7,727 nucleotides of DNA from Ignavibacteriales bacterium (GTDB lineage: Bacteria; Bacteroidota; Ignavibacteria; Ignavibacteriales; Ignavibacteriaceae), in the NCBI GenBank assembly GCA_027347125.1, contig DAIERC010000426.1, forward strand, positions 1 through 7,727, read 5' to 3'. A program made the position numbers and the translations under genes. Positions 1 to 6,571 of this stretch are shown in pieces (the first letter of the stretch is position 1; each line of letters starts with the position of its first letter). The notes under the pieces were generated by a model that worked only from the letters and a program-made list of their open reading frames with translations, did not search any database and was not told the origin of the DNA.

Positions 1-974
1 TTACATCTTACATCAATAAATTTTCTTTAATCTCTCCCGACGGTACTGAAGCTACGGTTGAATTCCAGGATGCGGGCTATGTTCTTGAAAGAAGAATATT
101 TGATTATGAGCTTGCAAAAACAGCCGCTAACGCCGGAACAGAAATTTTGACCAGGGCATATGTTAACGGTTTGATAATTGAAAACGATAAAGTGGCGGGC
201 GTAAAATACGAATACAGGGGCGAACAAAAGGAACTAAAAGCAAAAATTGTAATTGCCGCAGACGGAGTTGAATCGCGTGTTGGAAGATGGGCCGGTTTAA
301 AAACCCACATCCATTTTAAGGACATGGAATGCTGCACGCAAATAACCGCGGCAAATATAAACCTAGATGAAAACACTTTATATTTTTATTTCGGTCAAAG
401 GGTAGCGCCGGGAGGATATTTCTGGATTTTTCCCAAAGGTAAAGGAACAGCTAACATCGGTTTGGGTGTAAGCGGCGCCGTTGGTAAAAAACACTCGGCG
501 CTTTCGTATCTTAACAGCTTTATGTCTGAACATTATCCCGACGCGCCGGTGCTTACATCCATTGCGGGCGGTGTTCCGAGCACAATTACACTCGATAAAA
601 TATCCGCCCCCGGTATAATGCTTGCCGGCGACGCGGCCAGGCAGGTTAACCCTTTAAGCGGCGGAGGAATTGCCAGCGGAATGATCGGCGGCAGCATTGC
701 TGGGCGCATTGCGGCAGAAGCCGTAAAGATGAATAAACTAAATCATATACTAACGTATGATAAGGCATGGCACGACAGGCTTGGCAAAAGGCATGAAATT
801 TTTGAGAGAATTAAAAACGGAATTTATAATTTTAGCGACGAAAAATTTAACAACATTGCGCATGCCTTCAATAAAATTCCCGGCGATAAAAGAACGCTTG
901 GAAGATTGTTTACTACCGCGCTTATAAACCAGCCATCGTTACTTATTGATATCGCAAAGGTATTTGTTGTGTAA
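1..974 (+). CDS. Geranylgeranyl reductase family FAD-dependent oxidoreductase (C-terminal part, 5' end outside window)
   Basis: Predicted FAD-dependent reductase that saturates double bonds of isoprenoid chains (prenyl lipids or quinone side chains) at the membrane. The frame is open from base 3 to TAA at 972-974, giving 323 visible residues. Family members are usually near 390, so roughly 70 residues with the N-terminal GxGxxG FAD motif are missing. The TTG at 147 is internal: residues before it read ERRIFDYELAKTAANAGTE, which is typical of the family. Visible motifs are IAADGVESR (252-278), the family signature GYFWIFPKGKGTANIGLGV (414-470), and the second FAD motif GDAARQVNPLSGGG (627-668). 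The YxWxFPKG...ANxGLGV form matches the archaeal-type COG0644 proteins rather than chlorophyll-type ChlP/BchP reductases. The substrate cannot be read from sequence. Family assignment is firm; the substrate is inference. Confidence 0.88.
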   Translation, partial: TSYINKFSLISPDGTEATVEFQDAGYVLERRIFDYELAKTAANAGTEILTRAYVNGLIIENDKVAGVKYEYRGEQKELKAKIVIAADGVESRVGRWAGLKTHIHFKDMECCTQITAANINLDENTLYFYFGQRVAPGGYFWIFPKGKGTANIGLGVSGAVGKKHSALSYLNSFMSEHYPDAPVLTSIAGGVPSTITLDKISAPGIMLAGDAARQVNPLSGGGIASGMIGGSIAGRIAAEAVKMNKLNHILTYDKAWHDRLGKRHEIFERIKNGIYNFSDEKFNNIAHAFNKIPGDKRTLGRLFTTALINQPSLLIDIAKVFVV

Positions 975-977
975 AAC

Positions 978-1008
978 AAGTTAGCTTTTAAGTCCTTTAC
1001 GCTAACTT
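978..1008 (+). terminator. Inverted repeat just after the reductase gene, possible weak terminator
   Basis: AAGTTAGC (978-985) pairs perfectly with GCTAACTT (1001-1008) around a 15-base loop, starting 3 bases after the stop codon. It is followed by TTAAGTAAAAAA rather than a clean run of T, so intrinsic termination would be inefficient. The arms overlap two copies of CTTTTAAGT (985-993 and 1006-1014), so the element could instead be an operator for the downstream kinase. Function is uncertain. Confidence 0.25.
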
Positions 1009-1037
1009 TTAAGTAAAAAACTAATTTCTTATATTTG
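1007..1037 (+). promoter_or_regulatory. Candidate Bacteroidetes-type promoter for the hybrid kinase
   Basis: TATATTTG at 1030-1037 matches the TAnnTTTG -7 consensus known from Bacteroidetes. A TTTT at 1007-1010 lies 19 bases upstream, where the -33 TTTG element would sit. The implied transcript would start near 1044 and leave a leader of about 90 bases before the ATG at 1133. In AT-rich DNA such a match can arise by chance, and whether this organism uses that promoter type is not known. Confidence 0.22.
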
Positions 1038-1132
1038 AATAAACTTTAATCAACCGTAGAATAAAATATTTGCGCAAGCCGCCTGGGTTTACGCCCATTA
1101 CAATTATAACTTGAGTTTGAGCTTCATATAGA

Positions 1133-2659
1133 ATGAAAAACAAATTTGATTCCGGAAATAATTTTATTGAACAATTCAAACAGACTTCCGAATTTTTAAA
1201 CCAAAATTTTCCGGAAGTAACAAAGTACTTCTTATGGTCATTGAAAAAGGACGGGGAAAAAGAAAATGTTTTTTACACTGAGAGCATAAAAGATATTACC
1301 GGTTATACCGGCGATGAAATAAAACATTTTCCGGGCAGAGGCAACGCAATTGTATTCGAAGAAGATATACACAAGGTAAAAAAAGTTTTTTCTGATTTTA
1401 TAGTCGATCCTTCCCGGCCGAACATAAATTTAACCTACAGAATTACCAGGAAAGATAAAAAAATAATCTGGATACAGGAATCCGTTAATGTGCAAAGGGA
1501 TGAATCCGGCAGCGTAACAGAATTTTACGGCGCGGTGTATGACATTTCCAAATTCAAAGAAGAAGAATTCGAATTATTAAAAACAATCGAGAACCTTAAG
1601 GGGCTTAATTCCTCTAAAGACCGTTTCATCTCAATGCTTTCTCACGATTTAAGGGCGCCGTTTACAAGTATTTTAGGCTTTTCGGAAATTTTAATAAACG
1701 AACCCAATTTATCGCACAACGAAAGGCTGGAATATTTAACCTACATAAACGATTCCTCGCAGCACCAGTTGCAATTAATTAATTACCTTCTAGATTGGTC
1801 AAGGCTTCAAACTGGCAGAATTAAAATCGAGCCGCAGCGGCTTAACGCTCAAACTCTTGTATTCAACTGCGTATCTTCATTAACCGGCAATGCAATCCGA
1901 AAGAATATAGAAATTAAGGTTAACGTTAGCGATAAACTTTTTATTCAAGCGGATGAAAGATTGATTACACAGGTAATAATAAACCTGCTTAGCAACGCAA
2001 TTAAATTTTCCGCCGAAGGTAAAAATATTGAAATATCCGCGGATCATTTTAACGAATCTATGGTTGAGTTTATTGTTAAAGATGAGGGCACCGGCATTTC
2101 GGAAGAAAACAAATCAAAATTGTTTAGAATAGAAAAAATGTTTTCTATAGAAGGCACAAAGGGTGAAAAAGGAACCGGGCTGGGGCTTTCCCTCGTAAAA
2201 GAAATTATAGAGAAGCATGACGGCGATATCTGGTTTTATTCGGAGGTTAACTACGGAAGCGAGTTCCATTTTACCGTTCCGTGCTCGCATAATACCATAT
2301 TGCTTGTAGAGCATGATGATGAGCTGCGCTGCAAATATGAAAATATTTTGAAGGAAGAATTTTCCAATTTCCACCTGATAGAAGCAAGAAACGGTTTCGA
2401 GGCTTTAACTAAAATTTCAGACAAGCTTCCTTCACTCGTAATTACAGATTATGATATGCCGCTTATGAACGGCTTGCAATTAATTGAGTTTATTAGGAAA
2501 GAAGATAAGAATTGTAAAATTCCCATAATAGCTCTGGTTACCGGACTTTCCGAAGATTTTATAGATGAATATCATAATCTTGGCATCGATACCGTGTTGC
2601 AAAAACCCGTAGACGACGAGTTATTAATTAACAAAGTTCAGGTAATATTAAATTACTAA
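1133..2659 (+). CDS. PAS-domain hybrid sensor histidine kinase with C-terminal receiver domain
   Basis: A 508-residue two-component kinase with no signal peptide or membrane segment, so probably a cytoplasmic sensor. In order: a PAS/PAC module (about 35-143, with a YRITRKDKKIIWIQE PAC strand); a HisKA dimerisation helix with H-box SHDLRAPF and phospho-acceptor His171; a HATPase_c domain with N-box QVIINLLSNAIKF (Asn284, Asn288), G1 box DEGTGIS (317-323) and G2 box GEKGTGLGL (344-352); and a receiver domain (about 388-506). The receiver has phospho-acceptor Asp439 in ITDYDMP and Lys491 in LQKP. Its acidic pocket reads VEHDDELR, with His394 where a second acidic residue is usual, and Val469 sits at the usual Thr/Ser switch position. 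The ATG at 1133 has no clear ribosome-binding site. No partner HPt or response regulator is adjacent, and the signal sensed is unknown. Confidence 0.92.
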   Translation: MKNKFDSGNNFIEQFKQTSEFLNQNFPEVTKYFLWSLKKDGEKENVFYTESIKDITGYTGDEIKHFPGRGNAIVFEEDIHKVKKVFSDFIVDPSRPNINLTYRITRKDKKIIWIQESVNVQRDESGSVTEFYGAVYDISKFKEEEFELLKTIENLKGLNSSKDRFISMLSHDLRAPFTSILGFSEILINEPNLSHNERLEYLTYINDSSQHQLQLINYLLDWSRLQTGRIKIEPQRLNAQTLVFNCVSSLTGNAIRKNIEIKVNVSDKLFIQADERLITQVIINLLSNAIKFSAEGKNIEISADHFNESMVEFIVKDEGTGISEENKSKLFRIEKMFSIEGTKGEKGTGLGLSLVKEIIEKHDGDIWFYSEVNYGSEFHFTVPCSHNTILLVEHDDELRCKYENILKEEFSNFHLIEARNGFEALTKISDKLPSLVITDYDMPLMNGLQLIEFIRKEDKNCKIPIIALVTGLSEDFIDEYHNLGIDTVLQKPVDDELLINKVQVILNY

Positions 2660-2680
2660 ACCGGCCGCGGGTAATTTTTT
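2660..2680 (+). terminator. Possible weak intrinsic terminator after the hybrid kinase
   Basis: A short GC-rich block immediately after the kinase stop can fold into a small stem: ACCG (2660-2663) pairs with CGGGT (2668-2672) with one bulged G and loop GCCG. It is followed by AATTTTTT (2673-2680). The stem is only four pairs, so termination strength is doubtful, but position and T-tract are right. Confidence 0.28.
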
Positions 2681-2771
2681 ATTTCTCCGGTAATAAAATT
2701 TAATGCTTTCTTATCTTTATATTCCTTCCAACTTATTATGTCAATGTTTATATTTTACATTAAGAAATTTC

Positions 2772-2776
2772 GGAGG
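2772..2776 (+). promoter_or_regulatory. Strong ribosome-binding site GGAGG deciding the TTG start of ugd
   Basis: GGAGG at 2772-2776 lies 5 bases before TTG at 2782 and fixes that codon as the start of UDP-glucose dehydrogenase. The encoded MKIAVVGTGYVG is the expected N-terminus of the family. It is the only textbook Shine-Dalgarno site in the window and may compensate for the weak start codon. Confidence 0.75.
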
Positions 2777-2781
2777 TATAC

Positions 2782-4128
2782 TTGAAAATCGCAGTTGTTG
2801 GAACCGGGTACGTTGGTTTGGTCAGCGGTACATGTTTTGCCGAAACCGGGAATAACGTAATATGTGTAGATATTGATGCAGCAAAAATTGAAAAGATGAA
2901 GAAGGGAATTGTTCCCATTTATGAACCGGGTTTGGAAATTTTATTTGAAAGAAATATTAAAGACGGTCGACTGACTTTTACAACGGATTTATTTGAAGCA
3001 ACAAGGAATTCCGATATTCTGTTTCTTTGCCTTCCCACACCGCAAGACGGCGACGGCAGTGCCGATCTGAAATACGTGCTTAGTGTTGCCGACCAGCTTG
3101 GACAATTATTTAAAGCCGAACCCGGCCTGGGATTCAAAATTTTGGTAGATAAAAGTACGGTGCCCGTGGGTACCAGCGATAAAGTACGCGCCGCGGTTAA
3201 AAAACACGCTCCCGATTTTGACTTTGATGTGGCTTCGAACCCGGAATTTTTACGCGAAGGAATGGCTGTTGAAGATTTTATGAAACCGGAAAGAGTAATT
3301 ATCGGTACGAGAAATGAAAAAACGAAAAATATTCTTAATGAGCTTTATGAACCTTTTGTACGATCGGGCAACCCGATTTATTTTATGGATGAGCGTTCCG
3401 CCGAAATGACGAAATACGCAGCAAATTCTTTTTTAGCTACAAAAATTTCTTTCATGAACGAAATAGCAAACCTATGCGAACTTACCGGCGCGGATGTTGA
3501 CAAAGTAAGAATCGGTATCGGCTCCGACTCTCGTGTGGGCAAACGGTTTTTATTTCCCGGGGTTGGATACGGCGGTTCTTGTTTCCCCAAAGATGTAATA
3601 GCGTTGGTTAATACATCCATCGAAAATAAATATGATTTTAAAATTTTAAAATCGGTCATCGGCGTAAACAAAACACAAATAGAAATATTCCTTCAGAAAA
3701 TAGTAAAACATTATAATGGTAACATTAAGGGAAAGCGTTTTGCTTTGTGGGGTTTGGCATTTAAACCGAACACCGATGATGTACGCGAAGCCCCGGCGCT
3801 CGCGCTTATAAAATTGCTCTTGGAAAACGGCGCAACGGTAAGCAGCTACGATCCTGAAGCGGTTGAAACTACCAGGGCTGTTATTGGTGATAAAATAATT
3901 TATGCGCAAAGTTCTTATCAAGCGCTGGAAAACGCGGAGGCATTAATAATTATAACCGAATGGAACGAATTCAGAAACCCCGATTTTAATAAAATAAAAT
4001 CTATGCTTAAAACTCCTTTAATTTTTGACGGCCGAAATTTATACGACCCTGAAAAAATGGAGGATGCCGGATTTATTTACTATTCTGTCGGAAGACCTAC
4101 AATAAATAACCTAAAAAATTCTAAATAA
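2782..4128 (+). CDS. ugd: UDP-glucose 6-dehydrogenase
   Basis: Cytoplasmic enzyme that oxidises UDP-glucose to UDP-glucuronate with two NAD+, supplying precursor for capsule, exopolysaccharide or LPS sugars. At 448 residues it has normal full length. The N-terminal Rossmann domain starts MKIAVVGTGYVG (GxGxxG at 7-12) with Asp30 after the second strand for NAD ribose. Further motifs are CLPTP (83-87), DKSTVPVGT (123-131) and NPEFLREG (153-160, catalytic Glu155 and Glu159). The central dimerisation helix has Lys211 and Asn215 in MTKYAANSF. The active-site loop GYGGSCFPKD (262-271) carries the thiohemiacetal nucleophile Cys267 and Asp271. The C-terminal UDP-binding domain has LWGLAFKPNTDDVREAP (322-338). 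All expected catalytic residues are present. The NusG-like gene follows after 21 bases, consistent with co-transcription and a polysaccharide role. A GDP-mannose dehydrogenase is less likely given the length and motif details. Confidence 0.95.
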   Translation: MKIAVVGTGYVGLVSGTCFAETGNNVICVDIDAAKIEKMKKGIVPIYEPGLEILFERNIKDGRLTFTTDLFEATRNSDILFLCLPTPQDGDGSADLKYVLSVADQLGQLFKAEPGLGFKILVDKSTVPVGTSDKVRAAVKKHAPDFDFDVASNPEFLREGMAVEDFMKPERVIIGTRNEKTKNILNELYEPFVRSGNPIYFMDERSAEMTKYAANSFLATKISFMNEIANLCELTGADVDKVRIGIGSDSRVGKRFLFPGVGYGGSCFPKDVIALVNTSIENKYDFKILKSVIGVNKTQIEIFLQKIVKHYNGNIKGKRFALWGLAFKPNTDDVREAPALALIKLLLENGATVSSYDPEAVETTRAVIGDKIIYAQSSYQALENAEALIIITEWNEFRNPDFNKIKSMLKTPLIFDGRNLYDPEKMEDAGFIYYSVGRPTINNLKNSK

Positions 4129-4149
4129 TCCGGAAACAAATATTCGAAC

Positions 4150-4689
4150 ATGATCCAGTTAAGCAAAAAAGAGAATGATAATCATAAGAACGAACGGGCC
4201 TGGTACGCGCTTTATACAAAACCGAGATGCGAATTTAAAGCCGCCGAACAAATTGAAGAGATAAATATAAGCTACTATTTGCCTACAATAACCAGGATAA
4301 AACAATGGAGCGATAGAAAGAAAAAAGTAGTAGAGCCGTTGCTGCGGGGATATATATTTATATTTGCGAATGAAAAAGAAAGAGTCGTTTCTCTAGAAAC
4401 ACAATCAATTGTAAGATGCGTGTTTGATCGGGGAAGACCAGCGAAAATACCGGAATGGCAAATTGATAGTCTTAAAAAAATGCTCGAGTCGAAGGCTGAT
4501 TTATTGATTAAAGAAGGTTTGGTTTCAGGCTCAAAAGTATTAATAAAAGACGGTCCCTTTTCGGGCGTTATAGGAATTGTACAGGAAACCGATAACGGCA
4601 ATTCAATTGCCGTGTTGATTGATCTCTTAAACAGGTCGATAATTGCACATCTTCCAAAAGAAAGCGATTATGAAGTTATCCGGAATTAA
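4150..4689 (+). CDS. NusG-family specialised transcription antiterminator (UpxY/RfaH-like)
   Basis: A 179-residue NusG paralog expected to bind RNA polymerase and suppress pausing or termination on a specific operon. The NGN domain spans about 15-110, beginning with the hallmark WYALYTKPRCE (18-28) and including YLPTITRIKQWSDRKK and EPLLRGYIFIF (62-72). A KOW domain follows (about 124-178) with GSKVLIKDGPFSGVIGIV (127-144). The linker is short. The IDLLNRS strand replaces the IFGR-type sequence of housekeeping NusG, and the gene is not next to secE or ribosomal-protein genes, so this is a specialised paralog. In Bacteroidetes such UpxY proteins lead capsular polysaccharide operons; here the only sugar gene in view is ugd, upstream. 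The ATG at 4150 has only a weak GGAAA at 4132-4136 ahead of it. Family assignment is firm; the target operon is unknown. Confidence 0.88.
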   Translation: MIQLSKKENDNHKNERAWYALYTKPRCEFKAAEQIEEINISYYLPTITRIKQWSDRKKKVVEPLLRGYIFIFANEKERVVSLETQSIVRCVFDRGRPAKIPEWQIDSLKKMLESKADLLIKEGLVSGSKVLIKDGPFSGVIGIVQETDNGNSIAVLIDLLNRSIIAHLPKESDYEVIRN

Positions 4690-4743
4690 TTTTCCATTAA
4701 AAATAAATTGTACGAAAAATAAATTTTAAGTAGCTTGCTGGTA

Positions 4744-5739
4744 ATGTTTCAACAAAAAGATCTAAATAAAATTGAAAAAGGGGAAACTGTTGATCACTTC
4801 CTGCTTATAAAAAAAAGCGAGTTAAGATTAACCAAAGCCAATAAACAATATCTCTTCCTGGAACTTGGCGATAAATCGCTGACTCTGAACGCAAACGTTT
4901 GGGACAACTTTGAAAATATTTATAAACAGGTAGCTCCCGGTAATGTTGTTAAAGTTTCCGGCACAATGGACGAATATCAGGGAACCCCGCAATTAAAAAT
5001 CTCTTCCGTTAGAAATCTTAAGCCGTCTGAAAATGTTTCCGCTGCCGATTTTTTACCAAAGTCGGCACGCGACATTAATGTAATGAAGAAAGAATTCTTT
5101 TCCAGGCTTGATAAAATTTCCGATTCTTACCTTAATACTTTGATGAAGAGAATTTTTAACGAAGAAAATTTTGAGAAATTTTCCACTGCGCCCGCCGGAA
5201 AATCCTGGCATCACTCTTATATACACGGGCTTATTGAACACACGCTGGAAATAATCCGGATTTGTGATTTGATGTGCGATATCCATCCGGAGATTAACCG
5301 CGACCTTTTGATTTGCGGGGCGATGTTGCACGACTTCGGGAAAACACAGGAACTAAGTTTTGATTCATCATTTGATTACACCGATACAGGTAAACTCATA
5401 GGCCATATTGTAATTTCCGCAATGTTTATTAACGAGGAAATAAAAAACATAAACGGCTTTCCGGCAGCGCTACGCGATTGTCTAATTCATTTAATACTTA
5501 GCCATCAGGGTAAATTGGAATATGCCTCACCTGTTGTTCCCAAAACACTAGAGGCAATTACTTTATACCAGGCCGACGAGCTGAGCGCAAAAGTTAATGC
5601 TTATAAGAACGCTTTACTTGCCGGTACAAGTACTGAAAATAAGTGGACAAAATATCTTAATCTCGCTTCGACCGATCTATACAATCATGGTCTTTCATAC
5701 GGGATGGAAGGCGAAATAAGTAAAACCCTCTTCGATTAA
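4744..5739 (+). CDS. YhaM-like 3'-5' exoribonuclease (OB-fold plus HD domain)
   Basis: Predicted metal-dependent 3'-5' exoribonuclease of the YhaM family, acting in cytoplasmic RNA trimming or decay. The N-terminal part (about 14-95) is an OB-fold nucleic-acid-binding domain beginning GETVDHFLLIKKSE, close to the start of Bacillus YhaM. The HD phosphohydrolase domain (about 150-295) shows HHSYIHGLIEHT (156-167), the metal-binding LHDFGK pair His196-Asp197, His221 in GHIV, LSHQG with His254, and ADELSAK with Asp278. At 331 residues it is near the usual length of about 315. I chose ATG at 4744 over in-frame TTG at 4735, because homology begins after it and neither start has a clear ribosome-binding site. 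It lies 54 bases after the NusG-like gene and 17 bases before the TPR gene. Nuclease function is inferred from family. A generic HD phosphohydrolase is the alternative, but the OB-HD arrangement argues against it. Confidence 0.85.
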   Translation: MFQQKDLNKIEKGETVDHFLLIKKSELRLTKANKQYLFLELGDKSLTLNANVWDNFENIYKQVAPGNVVKVSGTMDEYQGTPQLKISSVRNLKPSENVSAADFLPKSARDINVMKKEFFSRLDKISDSYLNTLMKRIFNEENFEKFSTAPAGKSWHHSYIHGLIEHTLEIIRICDLMCDIHPEINRDLLICGAMLHDFGKTQELSFDSSFDYTDTGKLIGHIVISAMFINEEIKNINGFPAALRDCLIHLILSHQGKLEYASPVVPKTLEAITLYQADELSAKVNAYKNALLAGTSTENKWTKYLNLASTDLYNHGLSYGMEGEISKTLFD

Positions 5740-5744
5740 AATAA

Positions 5745-5749
5745 AGGGA
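5745..5749 (+). promoter_or_regulatory. Ribosome-binding site of the TPR gene
   Basis: AGGGA at 5745-5749 lies 7 bases before ATG at 5757 and supports that start, which also gives a complete signal peptide. It falls in the 17-base gap after the nuclease gene. Confidence 0.5.
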
Positions 5750-5756
5750 AACAATT

Positions 5757-6551
5757 ATGAAGATAAGTTACAAATTCTTCATGGCTTCTTTTTTTCTGCT
5801 GTTTATTATGGCATGTGTATCTTCCGTGTTTGCACAGTCTGTAGAAGAATTGCTTAAACAAGGCGACAATTATCTGGATGTAAACTTTGACAATTCCAAA
5901 GCTACGGAGTTGTATCAAAAAGCCGACAAATTATCTCCCAACAATTGGGATGTTTATTGGCGCTTAAGCCGTGCTTATGTTTACGCGGCCGAACAAATGC
6001 CAGAAAAAACAGATCAACAAAAAGACGCACAGCTTGCTGAGTATCAAAAAGCGTATGATTATGCCGATAAAGCCGTAAAGCTTGCCCCTGATAAATCGGT
6101 TACATATTTGCGAAGAGCAATTGCAAACGGAAAAATTGCTTTATACAAAGGCGTGTTCTCTGTTGCGTCTGTTGTTAACGCTGTTAAATCCGATTGCGAA
6201 AAAGCTATAGGTTTGGGCAACGGCGGTAATTATACTCAAGCGCTTGCTCATTATGTTCTTGCAAGAACAAACGCTAAGGTTAGTGAAAAATGGGCGCCGG
6301 CGCGTGCGGTGTTAGGCTTAGGTTGGGCGGATATAAATAAAGCTATTACCGAATATAATATTGCTATAAAATTATATCCCAACTTCAGAATGTTTTATGT
6401 TGATCTGGCAAAAGCTTATATAAGGGAAGATGAATACGCAAAAGCCAAAGATATGCTTAGGAAAGCAATCGCAAGTCCTAAACGGGATTTAAATGATGAT
6501 TCGCAGTTAGCCGAAGCAAAAACTTTACTTGAACAAATTAAGAACGAGTAA
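5757..6551 (+). CDS. Exported TPR-repeat protein, RMDN-like
   Basis: A 264-residue protein of unknown specific function, probably periplasmic. Residues 1-26 form a signal peptide: basic MKISYK, a hydrophobic core FFMASFFLLFIMAC, and cleavage likely after VFA at Ala26. Cys20 follows IMA, so a lipoprotein signal cannot be excluded, but Met at -2 makes a poor lipobox. The mature part is helical and TPR-like: A/Y/L patterning at about 28-62, 64-112, 158-205 and 210-262, including AITEYNIAIKLYPNFRMFYVDLAKAY. The C-terminal half carries a central helical segment followed by a repeat ending AKAKDMLRKAIASPKRDLNDD and a terminal AEAKTLLEQI. By pattern this resembles the eukaryotic mitochondrial RMDN (regulator of microtubule dynamics) TPR proteins and their bacterial homologues. 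That match is from memory of the family and is inference. A scaffold or protein-binding role is likely; no catalytic motif is visible. Confidence 0.78.
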   Translation: MKISYKFFMASFFLLFIMACVSSVFAQSVEELLKQGDNYLDVNFDNSKATELYQKADKLSPNNWDVYWRLSRAYVYAAEQMPEKTDQQKDAQLAEYQKAYDYADKAVKLAPDKSVTYLRRAIANGKIALYKGVFSVASVVNAVKSDCEKAIGLGNGGNYTQALAHYVLARTNAKVSEKWAPARAVLGLGWADINKAITEYNIAIKLYPNFRMFYVDLAKAYIREDEYAKAKDMLRKAIASPKRDLNDDSQLAEAKTLLEQIKNE

Positions 6552-6571
6552 ATTTTTATAAGAAATTTAAA

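Noticed and set aside
147..974. TTG at 147 as the start of the reductase gene
   Set aside because: The same frame is open back to base 3 and the upstream residues (ERRIFDYELAKTAANAG) fit the family, so the gene is cut by the window edge rather than starting here.
1070..1100. Possible c-di-GMP (GEMM) riboswitch, suggested by GCGCAAGCCGCCTGGGTTTACG
   Set aside because: Only the GCAAGCC-like half looks similar. The preceding CACGCACAGGGCAAACC-type half and its pairing are missing, so the resemblance is superficial.
2707..2767. TTTCTTA (2707-2713) and TAAGAAA (2761-2767) as an inverted repeat ahead of ugd
   Set aside because: The seven-base A/T-rich arms are 47 bases apart with no supporting inner pairing; this is likely chance.
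3378..3921. Long minus-strand open frames inside ugd
   Set aside because: They lie opposite a fully conserved gene, lack recognisable domains and ribosome-binding sites, and are shadows of the coding strand.
4735..4743. TTG at 4735 as the start of the YhaM-like gene
   Set aside because: An in-frame ATG lies 9 bases later at 4744, no ribosome-binding site favours the TTG, and the extra residues add nothing recognisable.
4690..4743. TAAATTTT at 4720-4727 as a promoter box for the YhaM-like gene
   Set aside because: It matches TAnnTTTG only imperfectly, has no upstream TTTG at the right spacing, and the spacer is almost pure A/T, so it cannot be distinguished from background.
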